A DNA stretch of 64,000 nt from Archegozetes longisetosus. Lineage: Eukaryota > Arthropoda > Arachnida > Sarcoptiformes > Trhypochthoniidae. The stretch's first letter is position 1; each line of letters begins with the position of its first letter. Both the position numbers and the translations under genes were made by a program. Positions 24,474 to 36,517 of this stretch are shown here, in pieces. The stretch covers positions 17,080,220 to 17,144,219 of the forward strand of contig JAEMBT020000001.1 of NCBI GenBank assembly GCA_018873245.2. The letters are read 5' to 3'. The notes beneath the pieces were generated by a model. That model did no database searches. It was given only the letters and a program-made list of their open reading frames with translations, and was not told the origin of the DNA.

Positions 24474-25488
24474 ATGAAGATAATGAATGTAAACAATCCT
24501 TTGTCAGCATTTCGTTCAAAAGGAGACCGAAAGTATGACTTACAAAAACAGCGACAAGTGGCCAATGCACGTGAGAGAGATAGAACTGAATCTGTCAACT
24601 GTGCATTTGCTCTCTTAAGAAGTCTTATACCCACTGAACCTCCAGATAGGAAGCTATCAAAAATCGAAACCTTACGTTTGGCCACTTCTTATATCCAGCA
24701 TTTGAATAATGTAAAGAATGCACTGTAAGTACGATTGTCTTTTATTTATATTAAACTTCAAAATTGTATATCAATTTGAAAGTAACTATTCAATCAAATA
24801 ACATATATAAACTTTTAACTGCATTCAGCATGTAAGACTCAACACAACATATTCTTCAGTTTAACTGTTTCATAAACTATGTTTCATATAAGATTGTAAT
24901 CAGAATAGTTTTGTGTATATATATTATGAAATACACGATTTTACTTATTTATATCATGTTTATATTTTACAGTCAACTTGTTGTTCTTTATCGAGATCTC
25001 CTTACTCTTTTCTAAAGATTAGCTTATGAATGATTGGGAACTTTCACAACACTTTGATTTTATATGTACTTTCTTACAAATTAATATACAATTGCAGTTC
25101 GGAGAACTTTTCTATGTCTATTTCAAATAATCTTTATTATAGCTTGAATGGTGATGCGTCTGATAACATATGCGTCAGAAATTCAAGAATAGGTTCATTT
25201 ACATCTAAAACTATTTGTACTTTTTGTATTACAACTAAGAAGCGAAATGTATGTATTCAGTGCTTCTTACACCTAATCATCTCTGAAGTATTAATTCATT
25301 TTCCACAGACTTTTCAACAGTTATATTATGAAACTCAGGAAAGCGAGAATTTTTTCTCTAGCACAACTGAAAATAATAATGAAATATGTGGTCAACTGTT
25401 CCCACAACTGGATGATTTTGGGCCAACTAATTGTGAGAATTCATCTTTGAGTTATTTCAGTGTCTCCTCGTCTGCAAGTGATTTTTGA
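24474..25488 (+). CDS. TCF15: TCF15/paraxis-scleraxis family bHLH factor
   Basis: Three exons: 24474-24724, 25098-25248 and 25309-25488 (582 nt, 193 aa). The bHLH domain occupies about residues 27-80: basic region [16 protein letters not shown], helix 1 [11 protein letters not shown], loop TEPPDRK and helix 2 [17 protein letters not shown]. The ARERDRT..VN and [19 protein letters not shown] strings are diagnostic of the TCF15/scleraxis group, which controls mesodermal and muscle-tendon programmes in animals. Exon 2 encodes [14 protein letters not shown], matching the conserved C-terminal ICTFCLSNQRK box of this group and confirming the splice. Intron 2 is 60 bp and open in frame, so retention would add 20 residues. 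The tail is acidic and Ser-rich. Drosophila lacks a clear orthologue as far as I know. Confidence 0.88.
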
Positions 25489-26091
25489 ATTAGTTAATAA
25501 AATCGAGACTTTTTCAACAATGGATAGCACCTGCATATAGTCTGTGTCAAATTTAATGTTAAAAATAATAACTCACTAGTTGTAACCTTTGAAACATTAT
25601 AATATCAAATATTTTAATTGACAGTTAGACTTGTTTTTAAAAACACCATAAAGCAAATCGTAATCAAACCTTTCATAATATCTAATACTATACTCATATT
25701 TTTAAGCATTTGCATAAAAATTAATTAATTGATTGAAATACAGTCAAACTCAGTTATATTTCCGATATATGCATAGTTGTTTCCAATAAAAAAGTTTACT
25801 AAAGGAGTAAAAAGTTTAAAAATAATAACTATTCGTTTAATCTTAATGAGATTATGCTAATTATCTATTGTTTCTTATGTGAGACATGGTCATAAGTATC
25901 TTATCATATTTTTGAAATAATTAGACCACTATTTATCTGGTATACGATTACTTTTCCAATTTTTGTTACTTATGACTTGTTGCGACCTTATAGTGCGACC
26001 ATTATCAGATATCAATTCAGTTATGTCTTCTATTTTAACCGTAGAATTAAGTATAACGCAATATGTTCGAGTATTTAATACAAGCAAAGTA
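25489..26091. other. 3' flank of the bHLH gene
   Basis: AT-rich; no gene recognised. ORFs on both strands at 25929-26283 run into the transposon that follows and are not credible. Confidence 0.4.
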
Positions 26092-26719
26092 CAGCGAAAC
26101 CCGTTTAGTGTCAACCCGGTTATTATCAAAACTCACTCATTGTTAACTCTTAGTCCTGCACCAAAGCCTTTCTCATTGAGCTATATAACGAAACAGTACG
26201 TTAATTTTCAAACGGTTATTGTCAAAACCGGCTTATTGTCAACACTTTTCTCTATACCGATTTGGCATTCACTACATATATGATACACGCTTAATGTCGA
26301 TTTATTACAAATTGTAAAGTTGTAAAAAATAAAATTTAAAATACAGTATAAAAGTGATGTACAAATTAACCTAAACATTGATTTCATTAAACGAACACGT
26401 GTTGGTACTTTGGAAATTGAATTAAAGTCACTTTCTGAAGTTGAAACGTTATTCTATGATTGGCCAATAAGGTTAGAAAACTTGGTTTTAAAAAATATGT
26501 TTACTATTAAACATTGTTTTATTACTGATTAGTTTACTGTAAATATTTGATAAGTGTACTTTCTACCATACTTCCCATATGTAGTCGGCTTTTACTCCAA
26601 TAAAAATCAGATATTAAAGGTTGTTGTTAACTTATTGATAATAAACGTTTATTGTTAATATCGATTATTGTCAGCTGTATTAACTACACCAACTGATTCA
26701 CATTAAACGGGTTTTACTG
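26092..26719. mobile_element. pogo/Tigger-like MITE
   Basis: Starts CAGCGAAACCCGTTTAGTG and ends CATTAAACGGGTTTTACTG. The left flank is TA; the right flank is TG, a one-base decay. Internal copies of GGTTATTGTCAAAACC and TTATTGTCAAC lie near both ends. No intact transposase. Confidence 0.7.
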
Positions 26720-27366
26720 TGTTTATAATGCATGTCAAAGCAGGAAATCAAAGTAGACTTGAATATGGAAATAGTAATGCAATAACTGTTCATAACTTTT
26801 CTGATATAACTACTTAAGTACTGCCCACTGCAAATAGCAGTGCATCCATTGAAAAAATAACTGTATTTAGCTGTAAATGAATCAATGATTGAGATAAGAT
26901 AAAATTTGATTGTAGTTACAGAAAATGGATTGGACTGATGGTTAATAAAATTTTTTCGACTTGTTTTGTCGCTATAATAAAACTATTTTTATTATCAGCG
27001 GTTGTTATGGTGTTGATTATTGTTATCTCATATACCTTTTCTCTCTTTCTCTTCTAGCTTGAAAGTTAATAAACTTTCATAACTACATATATGTATTTGG
27101 GTGTGATTTTACATCCATTTGTTCATTAATTCACTTCTGCTACTGAATATATTTAAGAATTTGTTACCAATCAAATTCTTGTTAAAATCTTTTTTTTGAG
27201 TCTGAGTTTCTGTCGACTAAAGTTTTTTCTTAATGAATTATTTATAAGTGTTTTCTTAAGGCATTTTTCTCTTAAGACTTCAGTCAAAGTCATATTCAAC
27301 AAATGTGTTTGAGTGTTGAAAAGTTGTGAAAGTTTGAATTTTAATACGAATTTCAATAAAGATAAA
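26720..27366. other. Upstream region of the integrin gene
   Basis: AT-rich; no coding exon recognised. An in-frame ATG at 27313 lies upstream of the preferred integrin start but would place a polar stretch before the signal peptide. Confidence 0.35.
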
Positions 27367-30300
27367 ATGCGATTCTACTGTTCAATAATATTTCTATATA
27401 TCTATTGCAATACTGAATTAAATCATCTCATATCAACTCAAGGTTTGAACCGCTATAATGTTTATTTCATTAAATATCATTATCTATCAGGTTATAAATA
27501 GCATTAGTAAATAAATTACTAATAATGTTGTGATATTTATTACATATTTATATTTGCTAAGCAAAACTTTCTCAATTCAGACAGTATTTTGACACAACTA
27601 AATATTTATGCAGATATCATCTCACAACAATCCACCCAAAATGTGATCTGTTCTCTGTCATCAAACTGTAGCAGTTGTATATCTCATCCTAAATGTTCGT
27701 GGTGTCCATCACAACAAATCATTTCTGGTGCCTCTCGCTGTGACTTCTACGAGAATTTGTTAGCTAATGGATGTCCGGATAATGAGATCGTGAATCCGGC
27801 CAGTTCTGTCGAAATCATTAAAGTATGTCAAATCTCTAACAAATCTAACCTAAACTAAGCTACGCTAGACTAAACTAAGCTACGCTAAGCTAAGCTGTAC
27901 TAGCCTAATCTAACGATAAGCTTTTACTTAGGATGAAGTCCAAATTAAACCAAGTGAATCACCAATACAATTACACCCACAACGAATTCATCTGCACATA
28001 AGAAAAAGTAAGAAACAAATAATGTTCTCTTTATTGAATGTAGACGTGATAAATTGATCTTATTTTCAAAGATGATTTACAACGTTTCACAATAAAGTAC
28101 GAACAGGCACTCGACTATCCCATAGACTTATACTATTTAATGGACTTGACTTATTCGATGAAAGAACATAAGGAAAAACTCGTTGAATTGGCCGACACTC
28201 TAGGTATTCATAGTTAACTTTTGAAGATAAAAATTTATTATTATTTGTTTTAAATAACGCCTGAAATAGCCGCCAACATGAACAATATAACTCAGAAATT
28301 CAGACTTGGTTTTGGTTCATTCATTGACAAAGTGGTGATGCCCTACGCAAATATGGTTCCGGCAAAACTGGCCAATCCTTGTATTGATTCAATTGAATGT
28401 GAATCTCCCTATGGTTTCAGAAATCATTTACCACTTAGTGATAATATATCACAATTTACTCACGAAGTTTCCTCAACACCACTATCGGGCAATTTAGACA
28501 ACGCAGAGGGAGGTTTTGATGCCATAATGCAAGTGATTACGTGTCGCGATCATATTAAATGGAATGACTTATCTCGAAAGATAATACTCTTTGCAACTGA
28601 TTCGATATTTCATTACGCGGGAGATGGAAAATTAGGTGGAATCGTCAAACCAAATGATGGTATTGTTATTTATTTTGATTTGTTTGTTCGGCGCTTAAGT
28701 ACTCTCAGGTCGGGTTCGTTCGGCTCATACAGAATATCAGCTCGAAACAGGCCGAACCCGACGAATGCTCGAAGAAATCTCGAAAATCAAGGTTCAAAGC
28801 TAGATATTCGAAAATTTCGTTCGGGCCGGGTCAAGCTGAGGACTTTGAACCGAACAAACAGGTCTAATTTAATTGATAAACACTTCATAGTATTTCAATT
28901 GTCTCCATAAAAAGGTAAATGTCATCTCAGTCCTGATGGGTTCTATACTGAATCTATACTTCAAGACTACCCATCACTTGCACAGATCAACAGAGAAGTT
29001 ACAGAATCGAAAGTCAATTTAATTTTTGCGGTTCCAGAAGATAGTATTAATGTTTATAAGCAGCTGAGTGAACACATTCCTGGCTCTACTTATGGTGTTC
29101 TAAAAGATGATTCGTCAAACATCGTCGATATTATTAGAGATAACTTCGAGAAGATTGCGTCAAAAGTTGAACTGAGAGACAATTCTTCAGATGCAGTCGA
29201 AATACGTTATATGTCCAGCTGTTTAGGTAATCACAAGAGTGAAACTAATATCTGTCACAATATTGGAATTGGACAAACTATTGAGTTCGACGTTGAACTC
29301 AAAGTGACTAAATGTCCACCTAATGGAAAGGAGACTCTAGTTATCACTCCTATTGGTATCGATGAATATACTGTCGTTGAATTGAATGTGATGTGCGAAT
29401 GCGATTGTGAATTGGAACCATTAGCCAAACCCAATTCTACCGATTGTTCTGATTTTGGTACTTCTGCCTGTGGTGTTTGTGAATGCTATTCAAATAGATT
29501 TGGTAAAAAATGCGAATGTGATGGAGATGACGCCATCAGACAGGACATGATAGATCAGTGCAAAAGGTATTTGATTTATGAAGACTTAAGCTTATCAAAG
29601 ATTTATTATGAAAAATTAAATCGAAAGTTTTCGCTAAAATGCCAGCCAATGATCTAAGAACTTTTGATCTATAGAGATATAAATGGAACAGCTTTGTGTT
29701 CAAATCGGGTGACTGTATATGCGGCCAATGTCAATGTCACACACGACAAAATTTCGGGGAAATCATATCTGGAAAATTTTGTGAGTGCGATACTTTCTCG
29801 TGTCCTCGAGATATAAACGGCTTGAGTTGTGGTGGACCTCAAAAGGGATTTTGTTGTGATAATGAATGTCATTGTGCGGTAACTATTATTTCGATTACAG
29901 TGAAAGAATGATTATAACTATTTAAAATTACTATTTGATCGACAGCATGGATGGTCGGGAAATGTATGTGAATGCAGTACTATTAATGCTACGTGTATTA
30001 ACCCTGATTTACCTGAAAAACTGTGTTCAGCACGTGGAGATTGCTATTGTGGTAGATGTAGATGTGAGGAAGGCTATTATGGAGAATATTGCCAAGATTG
30101 TGCTGTAAGCTAGTTGTTTCCCAAATGTTTACTCTTAACTAGAGCAAGCAAAATTATTTTTGATTTACAAGTTATGTGGAAGATATCAGAGTATTTGACT
30201 CCCTTTGCCACCTACTATCGTAACAGACTGTAGCAAACAAAAACATAGTTCATGGAATGATCCACAAAATTAGCGTGAAACACATGTTCAAATATTAATA

Positions 30301-31348
30301 GGGCTTTAAAGGGTAAATCTAGAGGGAAACTAATCTTGAGACATCTGACACGTAACTTATGAATAAATAAATATTTATCATTGCTCTACTCATAACTTAG
30401 TCAATCCATTGACTCTTAAAATGATCTCTTTTTCATGCTAGAGTTGTGAAGGAAGATGTAATGAATTGCAACCATGCGTCGAATGTCTAATATTTAAGGC
30501 TGGTATTTATTCACCGGTTGAATGTCGCGATAAGTGCACGTTTCGTTATGAAACCGCTCAATCATTAGGTCAGCACTAACTAAACAAACTTTGCCCTTTA
30601 AACTATTCCATTGCTATTTCTTTAATCCAATCATAATTTTCCATTGTTTTCTAATTAGTTTAACATTCAACTTATCTTATAATTGAAAAGATACCAAATC
30701 CTTTTGTTTTGATCGCAAGCCTTTAGAGTCTGTCAATGATTGCATTAGAGATTTTATGCATTTATGTCCTAATAAGTTATTTCTTATGCCTATATAAGAG
30801 ATAATTAACATGTCTTGTTAGATAAAGGCATCTTCAAGATTATTATCCCAATGCAATTGTTTAGCCCCATATCACAAATAACCACTTATTGAATTATAAT
30901 GAGAATATTCTGTTGTTTGTTGTAGAATATCAAGAAAATGCTCGTCAGTGTATATTCGTTGATATGGAAAACTGCAGAATAACTTTTGATTACAACTATA
31001 TGGGAAATAACAATCTATTCGTAAGGGTATTAGAAGAAAGAGAATGTCCCACTGTTTTCAATGCTTATGTGGCTGTCGGCAGCATCGCTCTCACTGTCTT
31101 CGTCATTGGTTTGATTGTTTTGCTTCTATTCCGACTTTGTATTTGGTATAAAGATAAAAAAGAATACGAACGATTTCTTGCTGATGTCAACAAATCCAAA
31201 TCAGTTTTGGTTTGTATTTCTATATATGTTTTGGTTTTGTGAAATAATTATTTTCCATCTGACTTTGTAGGAAACGCAAGAACAAAACCCTCTTTTCAAA
31301 TCTGCAAAAACTGAACATATAAACCCTATGTATGGGTCGGGAAGATAA
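27367..31348 (+). CDS. Integrin beta subunit (apparent 1-nt frameshift)
   Basis: Eleven exons: 27367-27442, 27581-27822, 27932-28007, 28072-28203, 28270-28659, 28915-29566, 29675-29878, 29946-30104, 30442-30568, 30926-31209 and 31271-31348; about 806 aa if one base is restored. Order: signal peptide, PSI domain ([13 protein letters not shown]), hybrid segment, beta-I domain (from [15 protein letters not shown]), I-EGF repeats (for example [11 protein letters not shown]), beta-tail domain, TM helix (about 734-755) and a tail with NPLF and NPMY, matching the two NPxY/F sites that bind talin and kindlin. Exon phases agree throughout except exon 7, which is one base short: ALCSNR and GDCIC lie in different frames at about 29707 (GGG where GGGG is expected). 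The MIDAS reads DLTYS and the ADMIDAS position reads KEH, not the usual DLSYS and KDD. Intron 5 holds a small GC-richer repeat. Confidence 0.9.
27843..27916. repeat. Degenerate CTAAG/CTACG pentamer array
   Basis: Integrin intron 2 begins with imperfect 5-bp units of the CTAAN/CTACG type. The period is clear by eye, but individual units differ. Confidence 0.7.
28676..28866. repeat. GC-richer inverted-repeat insert in integrin intron 5
   Basis: TGTTTGTTCGG at the left recurs inverted as CCGAACAAACA at the right, and inner words (GGTCGGGTTCG, GGCCGGGTC) are richer in G and C than the host intron. Probably a short MITE. The ORF running through it from exon 5 is intron read-through. Confidence 0.5.
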
Positions 31349-31950
31349 TCAACTTAAAACTTTATTGCACCACTTTTCAGATATTTTCAACATTCGCATA
31401 ATTTAGTCAAATTCAAACTAAAACTTATATGCATTTTGTTATACATTTCCGAAGTTTTGATACCTTTTTGATATAAAATTAGTTAAGATTTGATCACATC
31501 GATTGCCTTATTTCAATCTTACTTAGTATTCACATCAATAATTTGTGTTCATCTAAGCAGAAAGTCTCATAACTATTGTGTAATTTCTTAATAAATCATT
31601 TAAGATTAAAAGAGTTACGTTTGTTGTTAGTTATACTTTTGAAGCACGCGATCCAATCTTTATGCTTCTAATTAGCACTCTATTCAAAAAAGTTGTCAAA
31701 CAATGCAACCAAATCAACAATGATTTCAATTGAAAAATGATTTGTGAAATTTTTGTCCGGATTTTCCTTATAACTTACCATTTAAAATCAATTTATTTCT
31801 CAGAAATACTTATTTGTATCTTAATTGAAGGCAAATCTTTTTGAAAGTCACGTATATATAAAGTTAATTCGAGTTAACTTCATGTTAAAAACTGTTCTTT
31901 CGAGACTCAGTTCTATTGAGGAGTACTATATTGATTGAAAGAACCCCAAA
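31349..31950. other. Integrin 3' flank and upstream region of the small secreted-protein gene
   Basis: AT-rich; no further coding sequence. Both neighbours are on the plus strand and unrelated in sequence. Confidence 0.4.
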
Positions 31951-32472
31951 ATGGCTTGGAAACATAGTTTTGTATTGGTTTGTGTGATATTAGTTTTGTG
32001 CATCACTCTCGCACAGTGTAAGTCATTTATTATATTAGTTATGAATTGAACTTTTCTTGTAATAATACTTTCATAACTATTGACCACTAACTCTGGAACC
32101 AACTTATCGTTTGCTGCTATTAGGTCGCAATGTTTTCAGTAAAGAGTTTGAAAATCAAGACGGTGATGTCGAGTTTGTAACTAGAGGTCCAAAAGGCAGA
32201 AATAATATATTCAAAGACTGGATACAATTCGTTGAAGACTTTTTTGAAGGTAAGTTATGTAGCTTAACAATGAACGTAAGCTTCAATATCAATAAATATT
32301 TGGGATATTTGATTGGCGTTTGAGATTATTTTCTGAAAGAAAACTTTACTGAATTACAGACGGCAACTGGACCAATGGGGGGCCAAGAAATTTCGCTAAA
32401 TTCATTGGTAATCAAGTGACTAAATTGTTCGAATTGCTCACAAGAGATGAAGGATTTTTTTCAAAGAAATAA
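31951..32472 (+). CDS. Small secreted protein, intact family member
   Basis: Three exons: 31951-32017, 32124-32249 and 32360-32472, all joined in phase 1 (306 nt, 101 aa). The signal peptide is WKHSFVLVCVILVLCITLAQ. The mature part, about 78 residues, is highly charged and aromatic (VFSKEFENQDGDVEF, KDWIQFVEDFFEDG), has one N-glycosylation site (NWT) and apart from the residue at the cleavage site has no cysteine, so it is not a disulfide-rich peptide. I recognise no family. It converges on CTLD receptor A with only 265 bp between stop codons. Broken copies stand in the same position beside receptors B (39585-39800), D (48951-51150) and E (58515-58905), so the pair was duplicated as a unit and only this small gene stayed intact. 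Confidence 0.75.
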
Positions 32473-32737
32473 AATTTTTCTTATGTATTCTTAATCTTAG
32501 TTTAAATTTTGTCACTTGATGCTGATATGATTATTTCTGAAATTTAATTTAATAGAATTGTTTTTATGATTAAACTGTTCAATAAAAACATCTTAATCTA
32601 AATTTGATCAATTTTAAAAATCAGATAAAAACAACTGTTCAAAACGTAATTAAACGAAAAAGTGACAAAAAATAAGATTAATACATCTTAAATAAACACG
32701 TTAGAAGTGTTTTGAATTTATAAGTAAATAAATTAAA

Positions 32738-35700
32738 TCAAGGAATAGGTTTCACTTTGTTGAAAGGGTTATCATCTGCAGCATCTGTTATATTATGCGA
32801 AATATTATTAAAATCTGAATCATTTTGTCGTGGGTTCTGACCTCTACGACTAGCATAATGTTTATTTTCAAAGCTGTGAAGTGTTGGAACACTCAAATTA
32901 TGCTTCTTGATCACAAATATCGCAACGACAATTAATAGAGCGACTGCTATGATAACTCCTATAGCAATACCAGCCTTTGAACCGCCTGACATTCCTGTCG
33001 AAGATTCATTCGAAGACGAAGTAGAAGATGATTTCAATACTTTTCTAATTTGACAAATGTAAAGATTTCTGGCCACGTAGCCAGTGCATCCGTTTTGTCT
33101 CCATTTCAGATCTAAGGCCTTTGTTTCAACACACATATCTCCCGAATCATAGTTCTTAGGTACGGCTACATTGACTATCTGTTGATTTTCATCCCAATTT
33201 GTGAAATCGACAGCACTCCCGTCTTCCCATACAAAGTCTCCTAAATATCACATTTATACAAATTTATTTAATATTTAGTTTAAAACAATATCCAAAATAT
33301 TTACCATTTGGTGTTTTATATAGCCCAATCCAAGTATTATATTTATTATTTAGTCTGCTCTTCATTAGAGATAAATCATGATTTGAGTGAATTGAGGCCA
33401 GAGTTCCATTTCGTTTTCTACAACGAAACGATGCGTCTGCCCATGCCATTAAACCCTGACCAAGGTAATCATTGATATCAGCACTAAACCAATAACAATA
33501 TTTTGATCTTTTATCAAGATCAACCCATTGTTGTTTTTTATCTGTTGAGTTAATTTTAGGACAAATGGCAGTAACTTCATCATCTAATTTAGGAATTGTG
33601 TCTGTTGTGGTTTTACAAATGTATGCTCTATTCGAAACACAATCAGATGTCCTCCACGTTCCATTACTTCGAAATTGATATACACATTCTTTGTCTGCCT
33701 GACCAGAAAATAATGGTTCACCATCATCCCATTGAGTAAAATAATTGGGCCAATTATCAGTCCATTTGAAAACTTGAGACACATTCACATCTGAATAACT
33801 GCTGGAATAGAATCCAATCCAATATTGATCAGAATTACCATATTGTGTTATATAATATTTTAGAAATGAATATTCGAATGGATTGACGATTGAAACGAGA
33901 TGTGCTCCATTGATCTTCTGACAACTATTTTCTGCATCATTAAATGTTTGATAACTATTTGGATCATCCACTAATAGATAACACGAATGTCTGAATTGTA
34001 CGAAATTTTCAAATCCAGAAATACTACACGATTGAAATGCCTTTGGAGGTGGAGTAGCGATGTTTGGATCTATTAATATAAGTTTATCATCAAAATGATG
34101 ATGTATTTCAAGATTTTGTCTAAAACTATGAATTAGACTGAATATTGTTTATACCTTTCGATCTTTGACAAATAGCTGTGTGATTACTCTTACATGAAGT
34201 AATTAACCATTTTCCTGCCTGTACATCATTAGTTATCATTACAATACAAAGGGAATCATAATAGTAGTTATTATCTTGTGTGGCCCAATTTGTATAGGAA
34301 ACTTTACTTTGATCGTCCCAAGCCCAACTGCAACCAAAATTATTACATTTATTGTTCTCAAGATTCTGCGAATCTTTTATTTAATTATTTAGAGTTTATT
34401 TGAAAATTATCATAAGCCTTACGCGTAAAGCGTTGGACTTCTCATAAGACCAATGAATGGCATTGGTTTATCAGCGATTAAAGAAGTGATAAAATTTTGT
34501 TCCTCTGCTGAATGTATTGATAGAAGTTCTCCACTATCTAGACCGCCTGTTATAGAAGCACATTTAGCCTTGGCCTCAGTCCATGTCATTAAACCACTGT
34601 CTAATATTTTGATGCATTTTTCATTTTTATATTGTATCCAATCTTTAATAGATTATTAATTTTAGTTATCAATTCGTAACAGTTTGGTCGCTATGATATA
34701 AATATTCAAAAATTTTATTTAGAGGTGTTTTTTTATTATACTACTCACCTGAAGGACAATTTCCTGGTGGTGTTGGTGTTGTTGGGTTGATTGTTGGTTC
34801 CATCAAACTTTTCTGGCAAATGAACCCTTCAAAGAGATTGCAATCATCGAAATACCAATGTCCATTCGTTTGGGAGTTTACAATATTTATACTACTACTA
34901 GGTTTAGTTTTCAAAGCAACGCATCTTCCTTTCAGAAAAATATCTGTACTTTGAGGTTGTCCACTAATAGTGATGTTGGTGTAATTTCTGAATTGAACTG
35001 GAGTTCCGTCTGACCACTTATATTCTCCTCTTTTCGACATACTATTTAATCCAATCCAATAGTAAGCGGCGTAAAAAGGAATTTTGAGATTAATAAATAA
35101 GTTATTCGTCTTCATGTCGTGAATTGATAGTAATTGAGCATTCTTTGAGTGACAGAATTCATTGGCATCGTGCCACGTTATTGTATTATAATAATTCAGT
35201 AAATAACAGGTCTTGTTATCGAATGTTATCCAACTTTGAAAACCATCTTTGGGGCATTTAGTGTAAGCTATGGAGACAAAAAGTCGTCTAGTCTTACAAG
35301 CAATGCGTTCTCTTCTAAAGAGAATGTAGAAAAGTTCTATTATATTTTTAAAATATGGTATCAGATATCAATATGATTTTTAGAAAAATATCATCTAACT
35401 CAACTTGTAGTAGAGATTGAAAACTGTAAACCATTTATTAATTCATATAAATTCCTATATGAATGTGCCAAAAAATGCTGCTTCAACTCAATAGACAATA
35501 GTTTGTATTTTACATATAAATATCTAATATGTAAGTACCTTTAATACAAAATATGTTTTTAATTCCTACAGTTTATAGCTATTTGGATATTAATTTTTGT
35601 ATTATAGTATTTACATATTACTAAGCATCCCAAAATTGATACGTTATCAATTTTTTAAAAAGTAAAATTAAATCTATTTAAAATTATGGTAGATTTTGAT

Positions 35701-36517
35701 ACGTCACAATTCCTCAAAGCATGCAGATTGTAAATACATTAAAACATCCACTTGTTTACAGTGTCGATGAGTTTGTAACAGGCAAATTTATAGACTTGGA
35801 CATCGATCACCACAGGGACAGTGGTATTGAATGGCTCCTATTTTTCAGACATCACGCAGCTTGATTACTTTCTTTTGGGACATCTCAAGAACATGATCTT
35901 CAGTACTACTCCAAACAACATTGATAAACTAAAATTGGTCATAAAAAGAGAAGTTGAGGAGATCGAAAGTAATGTGCTCAAAAGAGTAATTGACAATTAT
36001 CAAGTTAGACCTAACCATTTGGTGGCCACTGAAGGCGACTGAAAATCTAAATCATTAATCTGCATCATCTCATGCTTGTGATACTTTTAAAATTTTGTTG
36101 ATATACTTATCCATTTTAAATTTAAGAAAATTAATGAAGCGTCAATTTTTGGAATACGGTGTAAATAATTTTATGAAGAATAGTCAGAAAAGTTTGTCTG
36201 TTGACTTGAGCGAAGCATCATTTTTAGTAATATTGATGTAGGAATTTATGTGGAATAATGAATTATTTATATTTTATCATGTCTAATAGGAATTGATTTG
36301 GATGGTTTTTTTAAATTGATTTCAGTTACCTAATACCATATTTTAAAAATATGATGAACAAATTTCTACATTATCTTTATAGAAGCAAGTACTTTAAGTA
36401 TTAGTTAGTTTAAAATAGGTTTAATTCGAATTACGAAACAATACCTGGTTGAAGAACATCGGAATCAATATTTGAGAATAGTTGTAAAAATAATATTAAA
36501 GCGAATCTCGAATACAT
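32738..36517 (-). CDS. Four-CTLD type I membrane receptor, copy A
   Basis: Six exons: 36517-36445, 35267-34749, 34642-34423, 34327-34155, 34069-33305 and 33240-32738 (2253 nt, 750 aa); phases agree throughout. Order: signal peptide (MYSRFALILFLQLFS); CTLD1 (exon 2, from WITFDNKTCYLL); a Pro/Thr linker; CTLD2 (exons 3-4); CTLD3 and the first half of CTLD4 (exon 5); the end of CTLD4, a Ser-rich stalk, a TM helix (about 673-694) and a 56-residue tail (exon 6). The tail carries SRRGQN and NPF at 741-743, an EH-domain endocytosis motif. The multi-CTLD plus TM layout recalls mannose-receptor-type endocytic receptors, but the usual EPN/QPD and WND sugar-binding motifs are absent. Intron 1 is 1.18 kb because of a mariner relic; in the other copies it is about 75-80 bp. 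Confidence 0.88.
35626..36160 (+). mobile_element. Mariner-like transposon relic in receptor A intron 1
   Basis: Bases 35840-36042 encode QLDYFLLGHLKNMIF, then a helical end EVEEIESNVLKRVIDNYQVR, matching the C-terminus of mariner transposases (the PLDYFLWGxLK block with the last catalytic Asp). Imperfect ends (CCCAAAATTGATACG near 35628 and CGTCAATTTTTGG near 36140) are inverted. The element is 5'-truncated and inactive. Confidence 0.7.

Noticed and set aside
25030..25097. Independent gene starting at 25030 (152 codons)
   Set aside because: The part after 25098 is TCF15 exon 2 with the ICTFC box; the first 22 codons are intron sequence.
28660..28910. Long continuation of integrin exon 5 as coding
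   Set aside because: The GT at 28660 and AG at 28914 join NDG to KCHLS in phase, as integrin structure requires; the extension is a repeat inside the intron.
29669..29911. Separate small Cys-rich genes on both strands inside the integrin locus
   Set aside because: The plus-strand frame is integrin exon 7 after the 1-nt shift; the minus-strand frame is its shadow.
33584..33784. Recurrent 66-70 codon frames inside exon 5 of each receptor copy
   Set aside because: They repeat in every copy only because they are shadows, in another frame, of the conserved CTLD3 coding sequence.
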